Source of the DNA: an uncultured Alphaproteobacteria bacterium
Lineage (GTDB): Bacteria > Pseudomonadota > Alphaproteobacteria > RF32 > CAG-239
DNA: 64,000 nucleotides
Assembly: GCA_910587405.1 (NCBI GenBank)
Contig: CAJUKS010000002.1
Coordinates: 81,645 to 145,644, forward strand
Reading direction: 5' to 3'
The position numbers and the translations under genes were made by a program. The notes beneath the pieces were generated by a model. It did not search any database. It was not told the DNA's origin and worked only from the letters and a program-made list of their open reading frames with translations. Below are positions 21,971-30,563 of the stretch, one piece after another. Every line of letters starts with the position of its first letter. The first letter of the stretch is position 1.

Positions 21971-22413
21971 TTTTTCTCTTCTGTCACTTTTTCCCACTGC
22001 ATCAGCAATTCTTCTTCGCCGGTCTCGGTGTCGGTCTGTCGTGCCGTTACCCTAAAACCATGACGCCTGTAAAAGCCGACTGCATGATCATTTCGGGCAA
22101 AAACCTTCAGCCGCAATTTGCGGCGGCCGGCCTGCAGCGAATTCAAAAGTTTGGAACCGATCCCTTTCTTTTGAAAAGCCGGATCGACAAACAATGCGCC
22201 GATATATTCCTCGTCCACCAGGCTGATGAATCCGGCGCAACAACCGTTTTCTTCCCATACCCAGGTTTGGGAACCGGGCAACCAAACATTGCGAATTTCA
22301 CCGCTTTTACCGCGCCAATAATCCTCTCCGACAAAATCGTGCGACTGCAAACTGGCCTGCAACCAGATGTCGACCAACAAATCGGCATCTTTTTTATGAT
22401 AAGAACGAATCAT
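21967..22413 (-). CDS. GNAT-family N-acetyltransferase
   Basis: 148 aa. The acetyl-CoA-binding motif A is ALFVDPAFQKKGIGSKLLN (Q-x-x-GIG/A), and motif B is VFARNDHAVGFYRRHGFRV. Both are characteristic of small-molecule or peptide GNATs, most like YjaB-type proteins. The ATG directly follows the parE stop with no gap, and its end overlaps the EamA gene. The substrate is unknown. Confidence 0.85.
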   Translation of the reverse strand: MIRSYHKKDADLLVDIWLQASLQSHDFVGEDYWRGKSGEIRNVWLPGSQTWVWEENGCCAGFISLVDEEYIGALFVDPAFQKKGIGSKLLNSLQAGRRKLRLKVFARNDHAVGFYRRHGFRVTARQTDTETGEEELLMQWEKVTEEKK

Positions 22414-24402
22414 CTAAATATCCAAATCGTCAACGAATTTGGCCCGTTCGATAATAAATCTGAAACGCAGTTCGGGATTTTTGCCCATCAGGCGTTCCAC
22501 CTGACGCCGGGTCTCAAAAGCCTCTTCTTTTCCTTCTTCGGTGTTGGTTGAAGGAATCAGAACTTTCAACAAAGTTCGCTTAGACTTGTCCATGGTGGTT
22601 TCTTTAAGTTGAACCGCGCTCATTTCGCCCAGACCTTTGAAACGGCTGATTTCCACTTTCTGATTGCCTTTGACTTCTTTTTTCAAAATACGGTCTTTGT
22701 CTTCGTCGTCGAGCGCATAAAAGTTCTTGGCCCCGGCCGAAATTTTGTAAAGCGGCGGGGTGGCGATATACAGATGCCCGTTTTCAATCAGCTTCGGCAT
22801 TTGCTGATAAAAGAAAGTCATCAACAACGAAGTGATGTGTGCACCGTCGACGTCGGCATCGGTCATGATGATAATTTTTTCGTATCGAAGATTTTCTTCT
22901 TTATAATTGTCCTTAATCCCGCAGCCCAAGGCTTCGATCATGTCCTTGATTTCCTGATTTTGGGTGATCTTATCCAGTGAAGCCGAAGCCACATTTAGGA
23001 TTTTGCCGCGCAACGGCAAAATCGCCTGTGTCATGCGGTCGCGTCCCTGTTTGGCGGATCCGCCCGCCGAATCGCCCTCGACGATGAAAATTTCGGTATC
23101 ATTAGCGGCCGCTTTGGAACAATCGGCCAGCTTGCCGGGCAAGCGCAAACGCTTGGTCGGCGTTTTGCGACTTTGAATTTTTTCTTCTTTCTTTTTACGC
23201 CGAAATTCCGAACGGGCAATCACATAGTCGATCAAAGCCGCCGCATTTTCGGTATCGGAAGACAGCCAGTGGTCAAACGAATCTTTTACTGCCTGTTCAA
23301 CCAACCGCACCGCTTTGGCCGATGTCAGTTTATCTTTGGTTTGCCCCTGAAACTCGGGATCGCGGATAAACACCGACAGCATGATGCAGGCGTCGCTCAA
23401 AAAATCTTCGTTGGTCACGGCGGCCGCTTTTTTGATGTTGGCCATTTCCCCGTATTCTTTCAAACCGCGCAGCAAAGCCGATTTGAAGCCCAGTTCGTGG
23501 GTACCGCCCTGAGGCGTGATGACGGTATTGCAATAGGAATAGCAAAAGCCGTTCTCGTCTTCGGGCCAGGTTACCGCCCATTCGACTTTTCCTTCGTCGT
23601 TGGCCAAGGCCGATTCTCCGGCAAAAGCGGTGCGGTTGACGGTGGTGCGGCTGCCGATCTGATAATTGAGAAAATCGCGCAGACCGTTCGGAAAATGCAA
23701 TTCCGCCTCGGCGGGCGTGATTTCGCCTTCGCCGAGCAGCTCGGGCGCGCATTTCCAAAGAATATGAATTCCTTTGAACAAGAACGCTTTCGAACGCGCC
23801 ATCCGATAAAGCTTGTTGGGCGAAAAACGGCTGTTGGCGCCGAAAATTTCAGGATCGGCGCGGAAAGTGATGCTGGTACCGCGGCGGTTGGGCGCATTGC
23901 CGACAACTTCGAGTTTGTCCAGCGGACGTCCCTTGGCATAGTGCTGACGATAAAGCTTTTTGTCGCGCGCCACTTCAATGACCAGGCTCTCCGACAAAGC
24001 ATTGACGACCGAAGAACCGACACCGTGCAAGCCGCCGGAAACTTTATAGGCGTTGCCGCCGAATTTGCCGCCGGAATGCAGCATCGTCATAATCACTTCA
24101 AGCGCCGACTTGTCTGGATATTTCGGGTGCGTATCGACCGGAATACCGCGACCGTTGTCACTGACCGTGACGGAATAATCGGCATTCAGCGACAGTTCAA
24201 TCCGGTTGGCATAACCGGCCACCGCCTCATCCATCGAATTGTCCAAAATCTCGGCCACCAAATGATGCAAAGACTGCTCATCGGTACCGCCGATATACAT
24301 ACCGGGACGTGCCCGAACCGCTTCCAGACCTTCCAAAACCTGAATGTCCTGTGCCGAATAACTGGTTTGTGCCGCTGCCGTACTGTCAAATAAATCTGTC
24401 AT
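22414..24402 (-). CDS. parE: DNA topoisomerase IV subunit B
   Basis: 662 aa from ATG 24402 (AAGGA just upstream); the frame extends a few codons to a TTG. The GHKL ATPase domain has EILDNSMDEA, DNGRGIPVD and GGLHGVGSSVVNAL. The transducer follows, then the TOPRIM domain (EGDSAGGSAKQGRDR, MTDADVDGAHI) and the C-terminal tail GLGEMSAVQLKETTMD. The length fits ParE rather than the longer GyrB. With ParC (not here) it decatenates sister chromosomes. Confidence 0.92.
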   Translation of the reverse strand: MTDLFDSTAAAQTSYSAQDIQVLEGLEAVRARPGMYIGGTDEQSLHHLVAEILDNSMDEAVAGYANRIELSLNADYSVTVSDNGRGIPVDTHPKYPDKSALEVIMTMLHSGGKFGGNAYKVSGGLHGVGSSVVNALSESLVIEVARDKKLYRQHYAKGRPLDKLEVVGNAPNRRGTSITFRADPEIFGANSRFSPNKLYRMARSKAFLFKGIHILWKCAPELLGEGEITPAEAELHFPNGLRDFLNYQIGSRTTVNRTAFAGESALANDEGKVEWAVTWPEDENGFCYSYCNTVITPQGGTHELGFKSALLRGLKEYGEMANIKKAAAVTNEDFLSDACIMLSVFIRDPEFQGQTKDKLTSAKAVRLVEQAVKDSFDHWLSSDTENAAALIDYVIARSEFRRKKKEEKIQSRKTPTKRLRLPGKLADCSKAAANDTEIFIVEGDSAGGSAKQGRDRMTQAILPLRGKILNVASASLDKITQNQEIKDMIEALGCGIKDNYKEENLRYEKIIIMTDADVDGAHITSLLMTFFYQQMPKLIENGHLYIATPPLYKISAGAKNFYALDDEDKDRILKKEVKGNQKVEISRFKGLGEMSAVQLKETTMDKSKRTLLKVLIPSTNTEEGKEEAFETRRQVERLMGKNPELRFRFIIERAKFVDDLDI

Positions 24403-24433
24403 CACTTCCTTAATCCTGTCCAAAATCAGAGCT

Positions 24434-24462
24434 AAAATAGCGCAAACTCAAAATTTTGGCAA
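24434..24462 (-). promoter_or_regulatory. Likely sigma-70 promoter of parE
   Basis: TTGCCA (24462-24457), a 17-bp spacer, TATTTT (24439-24434), about 30 bp upstream of the start. Confidence 0.6.
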
Positions 24463-24542
24463 GTTTTAAGTGTAGATTTCCGCCGTTTTTGTACCGGAAC
24501 AGTCCAAAACCGCCGGCAATTGCGACAGCATAAGGTTTACGG

Positions 24543-25166
24543 TCATCTATCCCCCAGCCTCTTTTCGCAATACTCGGGAAGCGGGGTGAAAAAGCTTTCA
24601 TACTGCAGATGTTTCTCGCAAAAACGACGCAGGATCGGTTCATTGTAATTCGGATCCGGATGAGAGGTGTCAATTGTTTCTCCAACACACAAGATAGCAA
24701 CGTAAATAAATATCGGCAGAAAATAACCGAGTTGCATCCACCTTTCATATTTGCGAAAGACAGAGGGCGCCCAGATATAAATCATCATTACATAACCAAG
24801 AATTCTCAGCATAAACATTATAAAAACCGGATAGGGCAAATGCATTTCAGCCGGAATAAAACTGTATCCTTCTTCCAGACAGGTATAAAATACAAATAAC
24901 AGCCAGCTATTGAATATATTATACAAAACAGTCTTTTTATTGCTAAATTCCAAACAGACAGAACCCTTCCAAATTTTTAAAAAGATAAAAACCGGCAAAA
25001 TATATAAAAAAGCATCTGCCAACAGAAATAAGACAAATATAAAAAGGCCGCTGTTGCAACGATCACAGATCTGCCGCAACGAATATTGTTCTAATTTCCA
25101 AAAAAACAGAACGATTAAAAGACTGGCACTCATTTTCAGAAACAAATTTATATATTTTTTCGTCAT
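24543..25166 (-). CDS. Orphan polytopic membrane protein C (paralogue of the next gene)
   Basis: 207 aa from the ATG coding MTKKY; a GTG lies seven codons further up. There are four or five hydrophobic segments. It shares LPVFIFLKIWKGS and RILGYVMMIYIWAPSVF with IPTFLIIKLWSGS and RIICMVIMVHLWCPSIL of the neighbour at 25204-25704, at matching positions. The two are therefore tandem duplicates. A longer, Glu/His/Cys-containing C-terminal tail follows the last helix. No known family is recognised. It is AT-rich, co-directional with and 37 nt behind the paralogue. Confidence 0.7.
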   Translation of the reverse strand: MTKKYINLFLKMSASLLIVLFFWKLEQYSLRQICDRCNSGLFIFVLFLLADAFLYILPVFIFLKIWKGSVCLEFSNKKTVLYNIFNSWLLFVFYTCLEEGYSFIPAEMHLPYPVFIMFMLRILGYVMMIYIWAPSVFRKYERWMQLGYFLPIFIYVAILCVGETIDTSHPDPNYNEPILRRFCEKHLQYESFFTPLPEYCEKRLGDR

Positions 25167-25203
25167 CGTTTTTTCTTTATAACACACTATATTTACTAAT
25201 TTT

Positions 25204-25704
25204 TTACCGGGTCTTCGTCAACGATTTTTCTTGCTTGGCAATATACTCCGCGGCAGGTATCTCCATAAACTTTTGACGATTGAGAAAAACATCCGTGCTT
25301 ATAAAAGCCAACGTATAAAATAAAAAAACTTTTTGTTTGTTGCCAAGTATAGACGGACACCACAAATGTACCATTATGACCATACAGATAATACGGAACC
25401 AAAACGCCCACAACAACATGAAATACAGATACGCTTTGTTCTCTTCCCAATATTCTTCGTAATTCAATAGCACAATCAAAAGATAACTGACGACACATTT
25501 TAGCAAAATGCCAAAAAAAGATTTTGTTTCGGTCCTAAAGCTGCCGCTCCATAGTTTTATAATCAGAAATGTCGGTATATAAAATGATAACTGAAGCCAT
25601 ATCACTTGAAAATCTCGCCCCAAAACCGCCACCACATACCGGTATAACCCCCAAAATATAAAAATATAAATCAGGCTGATGCAATATTTATGAAGTTTAG
25701 TCAT
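25204..25704 (-). CDS. Orphan polytopic membrane protein D
   Basis: 166 aa. CGGAG precedes the ATG. Hydrophobic stretches lie near residues 10-30, 35-52, 67-84, 91-115 and 122-140, with an aromatic-rich composition. It carries the shared motifs P-x-F-x-x-x-K-[LI]-W-x-GS and [LI]-W-x-PS found in the 207-aa paralogue. It is the second gene behind the MTLREE protein at 25752-26297, the same order (soluble MTLREE protein, then membrane protein) as at 17735-18737. Function unknown. Confidence 0.7.
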   Translation of the reverse strand: MTKLHKYCISLIYIFIFWGLYRYVVAVLGRDFQVIWLQLSFYIPTFLIIKLWSGSFRTETKSFFGILLKCVVSYLLIVLLNYEEYWEENKAYLYFMLLWAFWFRIICMVIMVHLWCPSILGNKQKVFLFYTLAFISTDVFLNRQKFMEIPAAEYIAKQEKSLTKTR

Positions 25705-25751
25705 TTTATCTCCGCAAGAAAAAAAGAGGAATATAATCCTCTTCTTTTAAA

Positions 25752-26297
25752 TTAATACTTTATATTTAACAAATAGTTACAGTATCCCGGTTCCCGATGA
25801 GTATATCCGTCTTTAACGCCGCAATAATCGTTTTTCAGGTCTTTTATTGTATCCTCATAAATATTCATATATCCTTTATATTTCGCAGGATTCCTCAATT
25901 TTCTGTTTAGATCCTTAATCTCCTTCCAAACACCGCCGGCAAAAGTTTCCGCAGCAGCTAAACGGCCGCCTTGGGCACCGACACAACTGACATACCTGTG
26001 TTTATTATCATCAGGTATTTGGATCGGCGTAAGGCGGCGGCTTTCACGCCACGCCTCCTGCACTGAGGGTTCCATATAGTTCATCATAAAATCCTCAAAA
26101 CTTTGACTATTGTGATAATTTGCCGCTGCTGCGCCTAAAATTTCTCCTCCGCGATATGCGGCAGCCAGCGGATTGAGCCTGCTTTCCAAGTAAGGTGCCG
26201 CCTTACTTAGCATCTCCTGCAAACGTTGTTTTTCTTCATATTCTTCAAAGCGCGCTTCCCGCTCTTCGCGAAGCGTCATGTTACGATAATCCGTCAT
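25752..26297 (-). CDS. Orphan 'MTLREE' protein B
   Basis: 181 aa from ATG 26297, preceded by GAGGAG. It starts DYRNMTLREEREAR and continues as a Glu/Gln-rich helix. An Ala/Gly-rich stretch, an HRYVSC motif and a Lys/Tyr-rich C-terminus with two cysteines follow. There is no signal peptide or membrane segment. The opening signature and RY..SC are shared with the 200-aa protein at 17735-18337; the rest is too diverged to align by eye. It heads a co-directional set with two membrane proteins. Its leader starts at a promoter that is duplicated 270 bp upstream. Function unknown. Confidence 0.75.
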   Translation of the reverse strand: MTDYRNMTLREEREARFEEYEEKQRLQEMLSKAAPYLESRLNPLAAAYRGGEILGAAAANYHNSQSFEDFMMNYMEPSVQEAWRESRRLTPIQIPDDNKHRYVSCVGAQGGRLAAAETFAGGVWKEIKDLNRKLRNPAKYKGYMNIYEDTIKDLKNDYCGVKDGYTHREPGYCNYLLNIKY

Positions 26298-26409
26298 TTT
26301 AAATCTCCTCATTATTTTATTAAAACACCATCAAAAAAACCGACAAGCGCCAACCTTTCTCTGAAGAAAAGAAAGGCCGAAAAGGTTATCGGGATTTTTG
26401 CATAAACAA

Positions 26410-26438
26410 TATATACGATATTTCTAATAAAAATACAA
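26410..26438 (-). promoter_or_regulatory. Promoter copy 1, upstream of MTLREE gene B
   Basis: Minus strand TTGTAT (26438-26433), a 17-bp spacer ending AAATATCG, TATATA (26415-26410). The leader of about 105 nt contains a hairpin and a T run (GGTTTTTTT), so attenuation is possible. Confidence 0.6.
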
Positions 26439-26684
26439 CCGCAATTTGCAGTTTATCCGTAAAAATATTATGTAAAAACAATACACTATTTCTATTTTGC
26501 GATCATTTTAGGCTTGACAGATTTTCCGCTTTCCGATCAAAACGAATATTAACTCGGCTTCTTTGGACCGGTTTTTGTGATCCGCTGTCAAGCAAAAAAA
26601 TATCCGAACCTTTAATAAGTTTAGCCCCCTCTTTAAGCTTAAAGAAGGGGCCACAACCGACATTAGGAGTTTTACGTAAGACAA

Positions 26685-26713
26685 TATATACGATATTTAA
26701 AAACAAAATACAA
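26685..26713 (-). promoter_or_regulatory. Promoter copy 2, no assigned gene
   Basis: The same layout as copy 1: TTGTAT (26713-26708), a 17-bp spacer ending AAATATCG, TATATA (26690-26685). Transcription would enter a strong hairpin at about +30 and no recognisable ORF, so a small RNA or a decayed gene is possible. Confidence 0.5.
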
Positions 26714-26872
26714 CCAAAGTTTGTAAATTATCCACAACCTTTTATAGATAATATTTTTTATTATTCTCTCAGGTTGTTTTGTTTTTATAAAGATAAGAAA
26801 ACTTTTTGCATCTAATCAGTTATATCTTCTGCAAAAAAACAGTCTTAAGGCAAACGGAATCGTTCTGCAAAC

Positions 26873-26905
26873 AAAAACCGGCTGCAAAACGAGTCTGCAA
26901 CCGGT
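26873..26905 (-). terminator. Terminator of dnaK
   Basis: Minus-strand stem ACCGGTTGCA / TGCAGCCGGT followed by TTTTTGTTT, 25 nt past the dnaK stop. Confidence 0.85.
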
Positions 26906-26929
26906 AATTGGTATCAATCAACTGATCGT

Positions 26930-28849
26930 TTATTTGACTTCTTCAAAGTCCGCATCGACGACTTTTTCGTCTTGCGGCGCTTCCGAAGAAGCCGCGCCGG
27001 TATCGGCTCCCGCCGTTCCGGATGCGCCTGCCGCACCGGAGGCACCGGCATTTTTATACATGGCTTCGCCCAGTTTTAACGAAGCCTGCATCAGACTTTC
27101 GCTCTTTTCTTTGATCACTGACAGATCGTCGGCTTCGAGCGCAGTCTTAAGGGCTTTGATTTCGGTTTCAATCGCCTGTTTGTCGGCTTCCGAAATTTTA
27201 TCGGCATTTTCCTTCAAAGTTTTCTCGGTGGCATGAACCAGACTTTCGGCCTGATTCTTGGCTTCTACCGCTTCTTTCTTTTTCTTGTCGGCTTCGGCGT
27301 TGGCTTCGGCGTCTTTAACCATCTTATCGATGTCGGCATCGCTTAAGCCGCCGCTGGCCTGAATGCGAATCGCCTGTTCTTTGTTGGTTGCCTTGTCTTT
27401 GGCCGATACGTTGACAATGCCGTTGGCATCAATGTCGAAGGTCACTTCAATTTGCGGCATACCGCGCGGCGCCGGCGGAATTCCCACCAGATCAAACTGT
27501 CCCAACAACTTGTTGTCGGCCGCCATTTCACGTTCACCCTGGAAGACGCGGATCGTTACCGCGGTCTGACCGTCTTCGGCCGTTGAGAAAACCTGCGACT
27601 TGCGGGTCGGAATGGTGGTATTGCGGTCAATCAAACGGGTGAAAACGCCGCCCAACGTTTCGATACCCAACGACAACGGGGTAACGTCAAGCAGCAAAAC
27701 GTCTTTCACATCGCCCATCAGCACACCGCCCTGAATAGCAGCACCGACGGCAACCACTTCATCGGGGTTAACCCCTTTGTGCGGATCCTTGCCGAAGATT
27801 TCCTTTACTTTTTCCTGTACTTTGGGCATACGGGTCATACCGCCGACCAAGATAACTTCGCTGACTTCGCTGGCCTTCAATCCGGCGTCTGACAACGCTT
27901 TGCGGCAAGGTTCGACCGTACGTTCGATCAGGTCGTCAACCAAAGATTCCAGTTTGGCGCGGGTCAATTTGATGTTGAGGTGTTTCGGCCCGGTGGCATC
28001 GGCGGTAATAAACGGCAGGTTGACGTCGGTCTGGGTGGCCGAAGACAACTCGATTTTGGCCTTTTCGGCCGCTTCTTTCAGACGTTGCAGCGCCAAACGG
28101 TCGTTTTTGAGATCAATGCCGCTTTCTTTTTTGAATTCGTCCGCCAAGTAGTTGACGATCCGCTGGTCAAAGTCTTCGCCGCCGAGGAAAGTGTCGCCGT
28201 TGGTCGATTTGACTTCAAACACGCCGTCGCCGATTTCCAAAATCGAAATATCAAAAGTACCGCCGCCGAGGTCATAAACCGCAATGGTGCCGTTTTTGTT
28301 TTTATCAAGGCCGTAAGCCAGCGCGGCTGCCGTCGGTTCGTTGATAATGCGCAGAACGTCCAGACCGGCAATTTTACCGGCGTCTTTGGTGGCCTGACGC
28401 TGAGAATCGTTAAAATAGGCCGGAACCGTGATAACCGCCTTGTCAATTTTCTCGCCGAGATAGCTTTCGGCGTATTCTTTGATCTTTTGCAGAACAATCG
28501 CCGAAATTTGCGACGGCGCATATTTCTGTCCCTTAACTTCAACCCAGGCGTCGCCGTTGTCGCCGGGAACGATTTTGAACGGAACCAGCTTTTTGTCTTT
28601 TTCAACTTCCGGAGAATCGTAACGGCGTCCGATTAAACGCTTGATTGCAAACAGCGTGTTTTCCGGATTGGTTACCGCCTGACGTTTGGCGGCGGCACCG
28701 ACCAGCCGCTCGTTGTCGGTAAAAGCAACGATTGACGGCGTTGTGCGCGCGCCTTCGCTGTTTTCCAAAACTTTGGCTTCTCCACCCTCCATAACCGCAA
28801 AGCAGGAGTTGGTTGTACCTAAGTCGATACCTATAACTTTATTGCTCAT
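26930..28849 (-). CDS. dnaK: Hsp70 chaperone DnaK
   Basis: 639 aa, standard length. The ATPase domain has GIDLGTTNSC at the N-terminus, VYDLGGGTFDIS and LVGGMTRMP. The linker is VLLLDVTPLSLG. The substrate domain has the usual TTIPT-x-KSQ-x-FSTA, and the lid ends in an Ala/Gly-rich tail closing DADFEEVK. It folds and refolds cytosolic proteins with DnaJ/GrpE. Neither partner is adjacent, although a J-domain protein lies at 52759. It is downstream of the thymidine phosphorylase gene but has its own promoter. Confidence 0.97.
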   Translation of the reverse strand: MSNKVIGIDLGTTNSCFAVMEGGEAKVLENSEGARTTPSIVAFTDNERLVGAAAKRQAVTNPENTLFAIKRLIGRRYDSPEVEKDKKLVPFKIVPGDNGDAWVEVKGQKYAPSQISAIVLQKIKEYAESYLGEKIDKAVITVPAYFNDSQRQATKDAGKIAGLDVLRIINEPTAAALAYGLDKNKNGTIAVYDLGGGTFDISILEIGDGVFEVKSTNGDTFLGGEDFDQRIVNYLADEFKKESGIDLKNDRLALQRLKEAAEKAKIELSSATQTDVNLPFITADATGPKHLNIKLTRAKLESLVDDLIERTVEPCRKALSDAGLKASEVSEVILVGGMTRMPKVQEKVKEIFGKDPHKGVNPDEVVAVGAAIQGGVLMGDVKDVLLLDVTPLSLGIETLGGVFTRLIDRNTTIPTRKSQVFSTAEDGQTAVTIRVFQGEREMAADNKLLGQFDLVGIPPAPRGMPQIEVTFDIDANGIVNVSAKDKATNKEQAIRIQASGGLSDADIDKMVKDAEANAEADKKKKEAVEAKNQAESLVHATEKTLKENADKISEADKQAIETEIKALKTALEADDLSVIKEKSESLMQASLKLGEAMYKNAGASGAAGASGTAGADTGAASSEAPQDEKVVDADFEEVK

Positions 28850-28888
28850 AATCTTTCTTCCTTCGTAAATTTTAACTTTCTAAGTTGT

Positions 28889-28917
28889 TATATAGGAAGC
28901 TTAAAATTCATAAGCAA
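28889..28917 (-). promoter_or_regulatory. dnaK promoter
   Basis: TTGCTT (28917-28912), a 17-bp spacer, TATATA (28894-28889). The -10 context CCTATATAA also resembles alphaproteobacterial RpoH sites, but no clear CTTG element sits at the right distance. Confidence 0.5.
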
Positions 28918-29002
28918 TAGCTCAAAGCGTTTTTTTTGATTTTTTATCACGGTTATGACAATGCCCCGAACGACCGGGGCATTTATTCTGACGGCAAATC
29001 TT

Positions 29003-30493
29003 CTATTTTGCGATTTCAAATCCGTTCTTGCCGCTTTCCAGCACCGTTCCGGCAAAAGCAAAATCGTTCTGGTTGCAGGAATAGATACGGTACAAAATGT
29101 CACCGGCGGTCACCTTGTCGCCGGTTTTGCGGAACAGGTCCAGACCGGCGCCCGGATATTGTCCGCCGCCGCACAAAATGCCGAGACGGGTAATAAAACC
29201 GTTATCAATTTTCTGCACCGTACCGTCGGTATCGGCAACCACGTCACGGGTGAGGTGACCCAGCTGAACCTGTGTCGGCGCTTTCCCCTGAGATTTGATG
29301 ATCTGCTCCATGGCGTCGAGAGCCTTGCCCGATTTCAAAAGCTCCCGCGCAACCACATAGCCCTGACCGCCGCGCAGTTTGGGATCGAATTCCAAAATCC
29401 GTCCGGCCAGAAACAACGCCTTTTCTTTGAGGTCTTCCGGCGCATCTTCCTTGTTCTTCAACACTTTCATGACATCGCGCGATTCCAGCGCCGCACCGAC
29501 GCCGCAACCGATCGGTTCCGATCCGTCGGTAATCACCACGTCAACATTGATTTCCATCATATCGCCGACATACTCTATCAACTTGCGCAAACGCATCGCT
29601 TCCTGAGTGCTGCGGATACGGGTCCGGGGACCGACCGGAATGTCGATCAGCAGGTGGGTAACGCCGGCCGCCATTTTGCTCGCCAGCACCGAAGCAATGC
29701 TTCTTTCCAACGTTGAAAGGCCGTTTTGCTGTTCGACCATCGAAATGATTTTGTCGGCAGCCGCAATTTCCAGTCCGTCGATATTAACCACCGCACCGCG
29801 CTTTTCCAAAACCTGTTTTTTGAGATTGCGGACGTCAACGTCAATTTGTGCCAGAACGGCCATGGTGTCGGCTGAGCCCGAAATGCCGCCCAACGAATGA
29901 GCGACCGTCTTGGGAATCGGCAAACCGTAAGCCGCCACAATCGCCGTCAAAATCAAATCGGCCTTGTTGCCCGGCACTTCGCCCAGACAATAGTGATCGA
30001 CAACGATTTCTTCGCTGCCCCAGTCAATAATCCGGTCTCCCCGCAACGCTTCGGTAAGTGACAACAATTCGCCCGGCGTCACAAAAGACCCCATCGCCAC
30101 CAAAAAGGCGGCTATGTCCATGTTGGAATAACGGCGTTCGGAAATATCGGCAATAATATCCGAATATTCTTTTGTACTGAGAATGTTTCCGGCAATTTTG
30201 CGACGCACCGAGGCCAAACTCGGCGCCGGCGGCGTCAATGTCAGCGAAACCCGAGATCCTTCCGCCAAACCGATTTGCTTAAACGCTTCGGTGTTCAGGC
30301 CCAGTTCGTCGGGACGAATGATTTTGCTGCTGTCGACAACCTGCAAAAAAGCATACACCGGGTTGGTGCCGCCGTGAATCTCAATCCGGGTCATGGTACG
30401 GATGTTGTCAATTTTATAAATTGAACAGTCCCGGTGAATATAAGCGATATTTTCGTTGAAAGACGTAATCGGCAGATGTTTGAGTTCGAGCAT
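29003..30493 (-). CDS. Thymidine phosphorylase family protein (AMP-phosphorylase-like)
   Basis: 496 aa. An N-terminal swivel-like domain of about 85 residues marks the long archaeal-AMP-phosphorylase branch rather than the 440-aa DeoA. It is followed by the glycosyl-transferase family 3 helical domain, the phosphate-binding KTVAHSLGGISGSADTMAVLAQ region, and a C-terminal PYNP domain (LGILCGGGQYPGAGLDLF). It cleaves a nucleoside or nucleotide with phosphate. Whether it uses thymidine or a nucleoside monophosphate cannot be told. It is co-directional with accD upstream (70 nt) and dnaK downstream. Confidence 0.88.
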   Translation of the reverse strand: MLELKHLPITSFNENIAYIHRDCSIYKIDNIRTMTRIEIHGGTNPVYAFLQVVDSSKIIRPDELGLNTEAFKQIGLAEGSRVSLTLTPPAPSLASVRRKIAGNILSTKEYSDIIADISERRYSNMDIAAFLVAMGSFVTPGELLSLTEALRGDRIIDWGSEEIVVDHYCLGEVPGNKADLILTAIVAAYGLPIPKTVAHSLGGISGSADTMAVLAQIDVDVRNLKKQVLEKRGAVVNIDGLEIAAADKIISMVEQQNGLSTLERSIASVLASKMAAGVTHLLIDIPVGPRTRIRSTQEAMRLRKLIEYVGDMMEINVDVVITDGSEPIGCGVGAALESRDVMKVLKNKEDAPEDLKEKALFLAGRILEFDPKLRGGQGYVVARELLKSGKALDAMEQIIKSQGKAPTQVQLGHLTRDVVADTDGTVQKIDNGFITRLGILCGGGQYPGAGLDLFRKTGDKVTAGDILYRIYSCNQNDFAFAGTVLESGKNGFEIAK

Positions 30494-30563
30494 AAGCTTA
30501 CTCCTGTTGACAGTATGGCGGTTGCGGCATCGGCCGGCTTAGCGGACAAACCGGCCGGACACC

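Larger units (their letters stand above)
26298..26929. other. AT-rich intergenic region with duplicated promoter module
   Basis: About 630 bp without a convincing gene. It contains two copies of a 50-55 bp element (26406-26458 and 26681-26734) sharing the 18-mer ACAATATATACGATATTT. Each copy is followed on the minus strand by a hairpin: one at 26356-26378, and CCCCCTCTTTAAGCTTAAAGAAGGGG near 26624-26649 for the other. One DnaA box (TTATCCACA, 26728-26736) lies in the second copy. Confidence 0.7.

Noticed and set aside
23173..24393. A 406-codon plus-strand ORF opposite parE
   Set aside because: Antisense shadow of an intact topoisomerase gene; no start signal or family features.
26503..26706. 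A 67-codon minus-strand ORF
   Set aside because: It starts inside the duplicated promoter element with no ATG or ribosome site and reads through a hairpin. No family features.
26728..26736. Perfect DnaA box TTATCCACA as evidence of an origin
   Set aside because: Single site, with only a weak neighbour at about 26453; a cluster would be needed.
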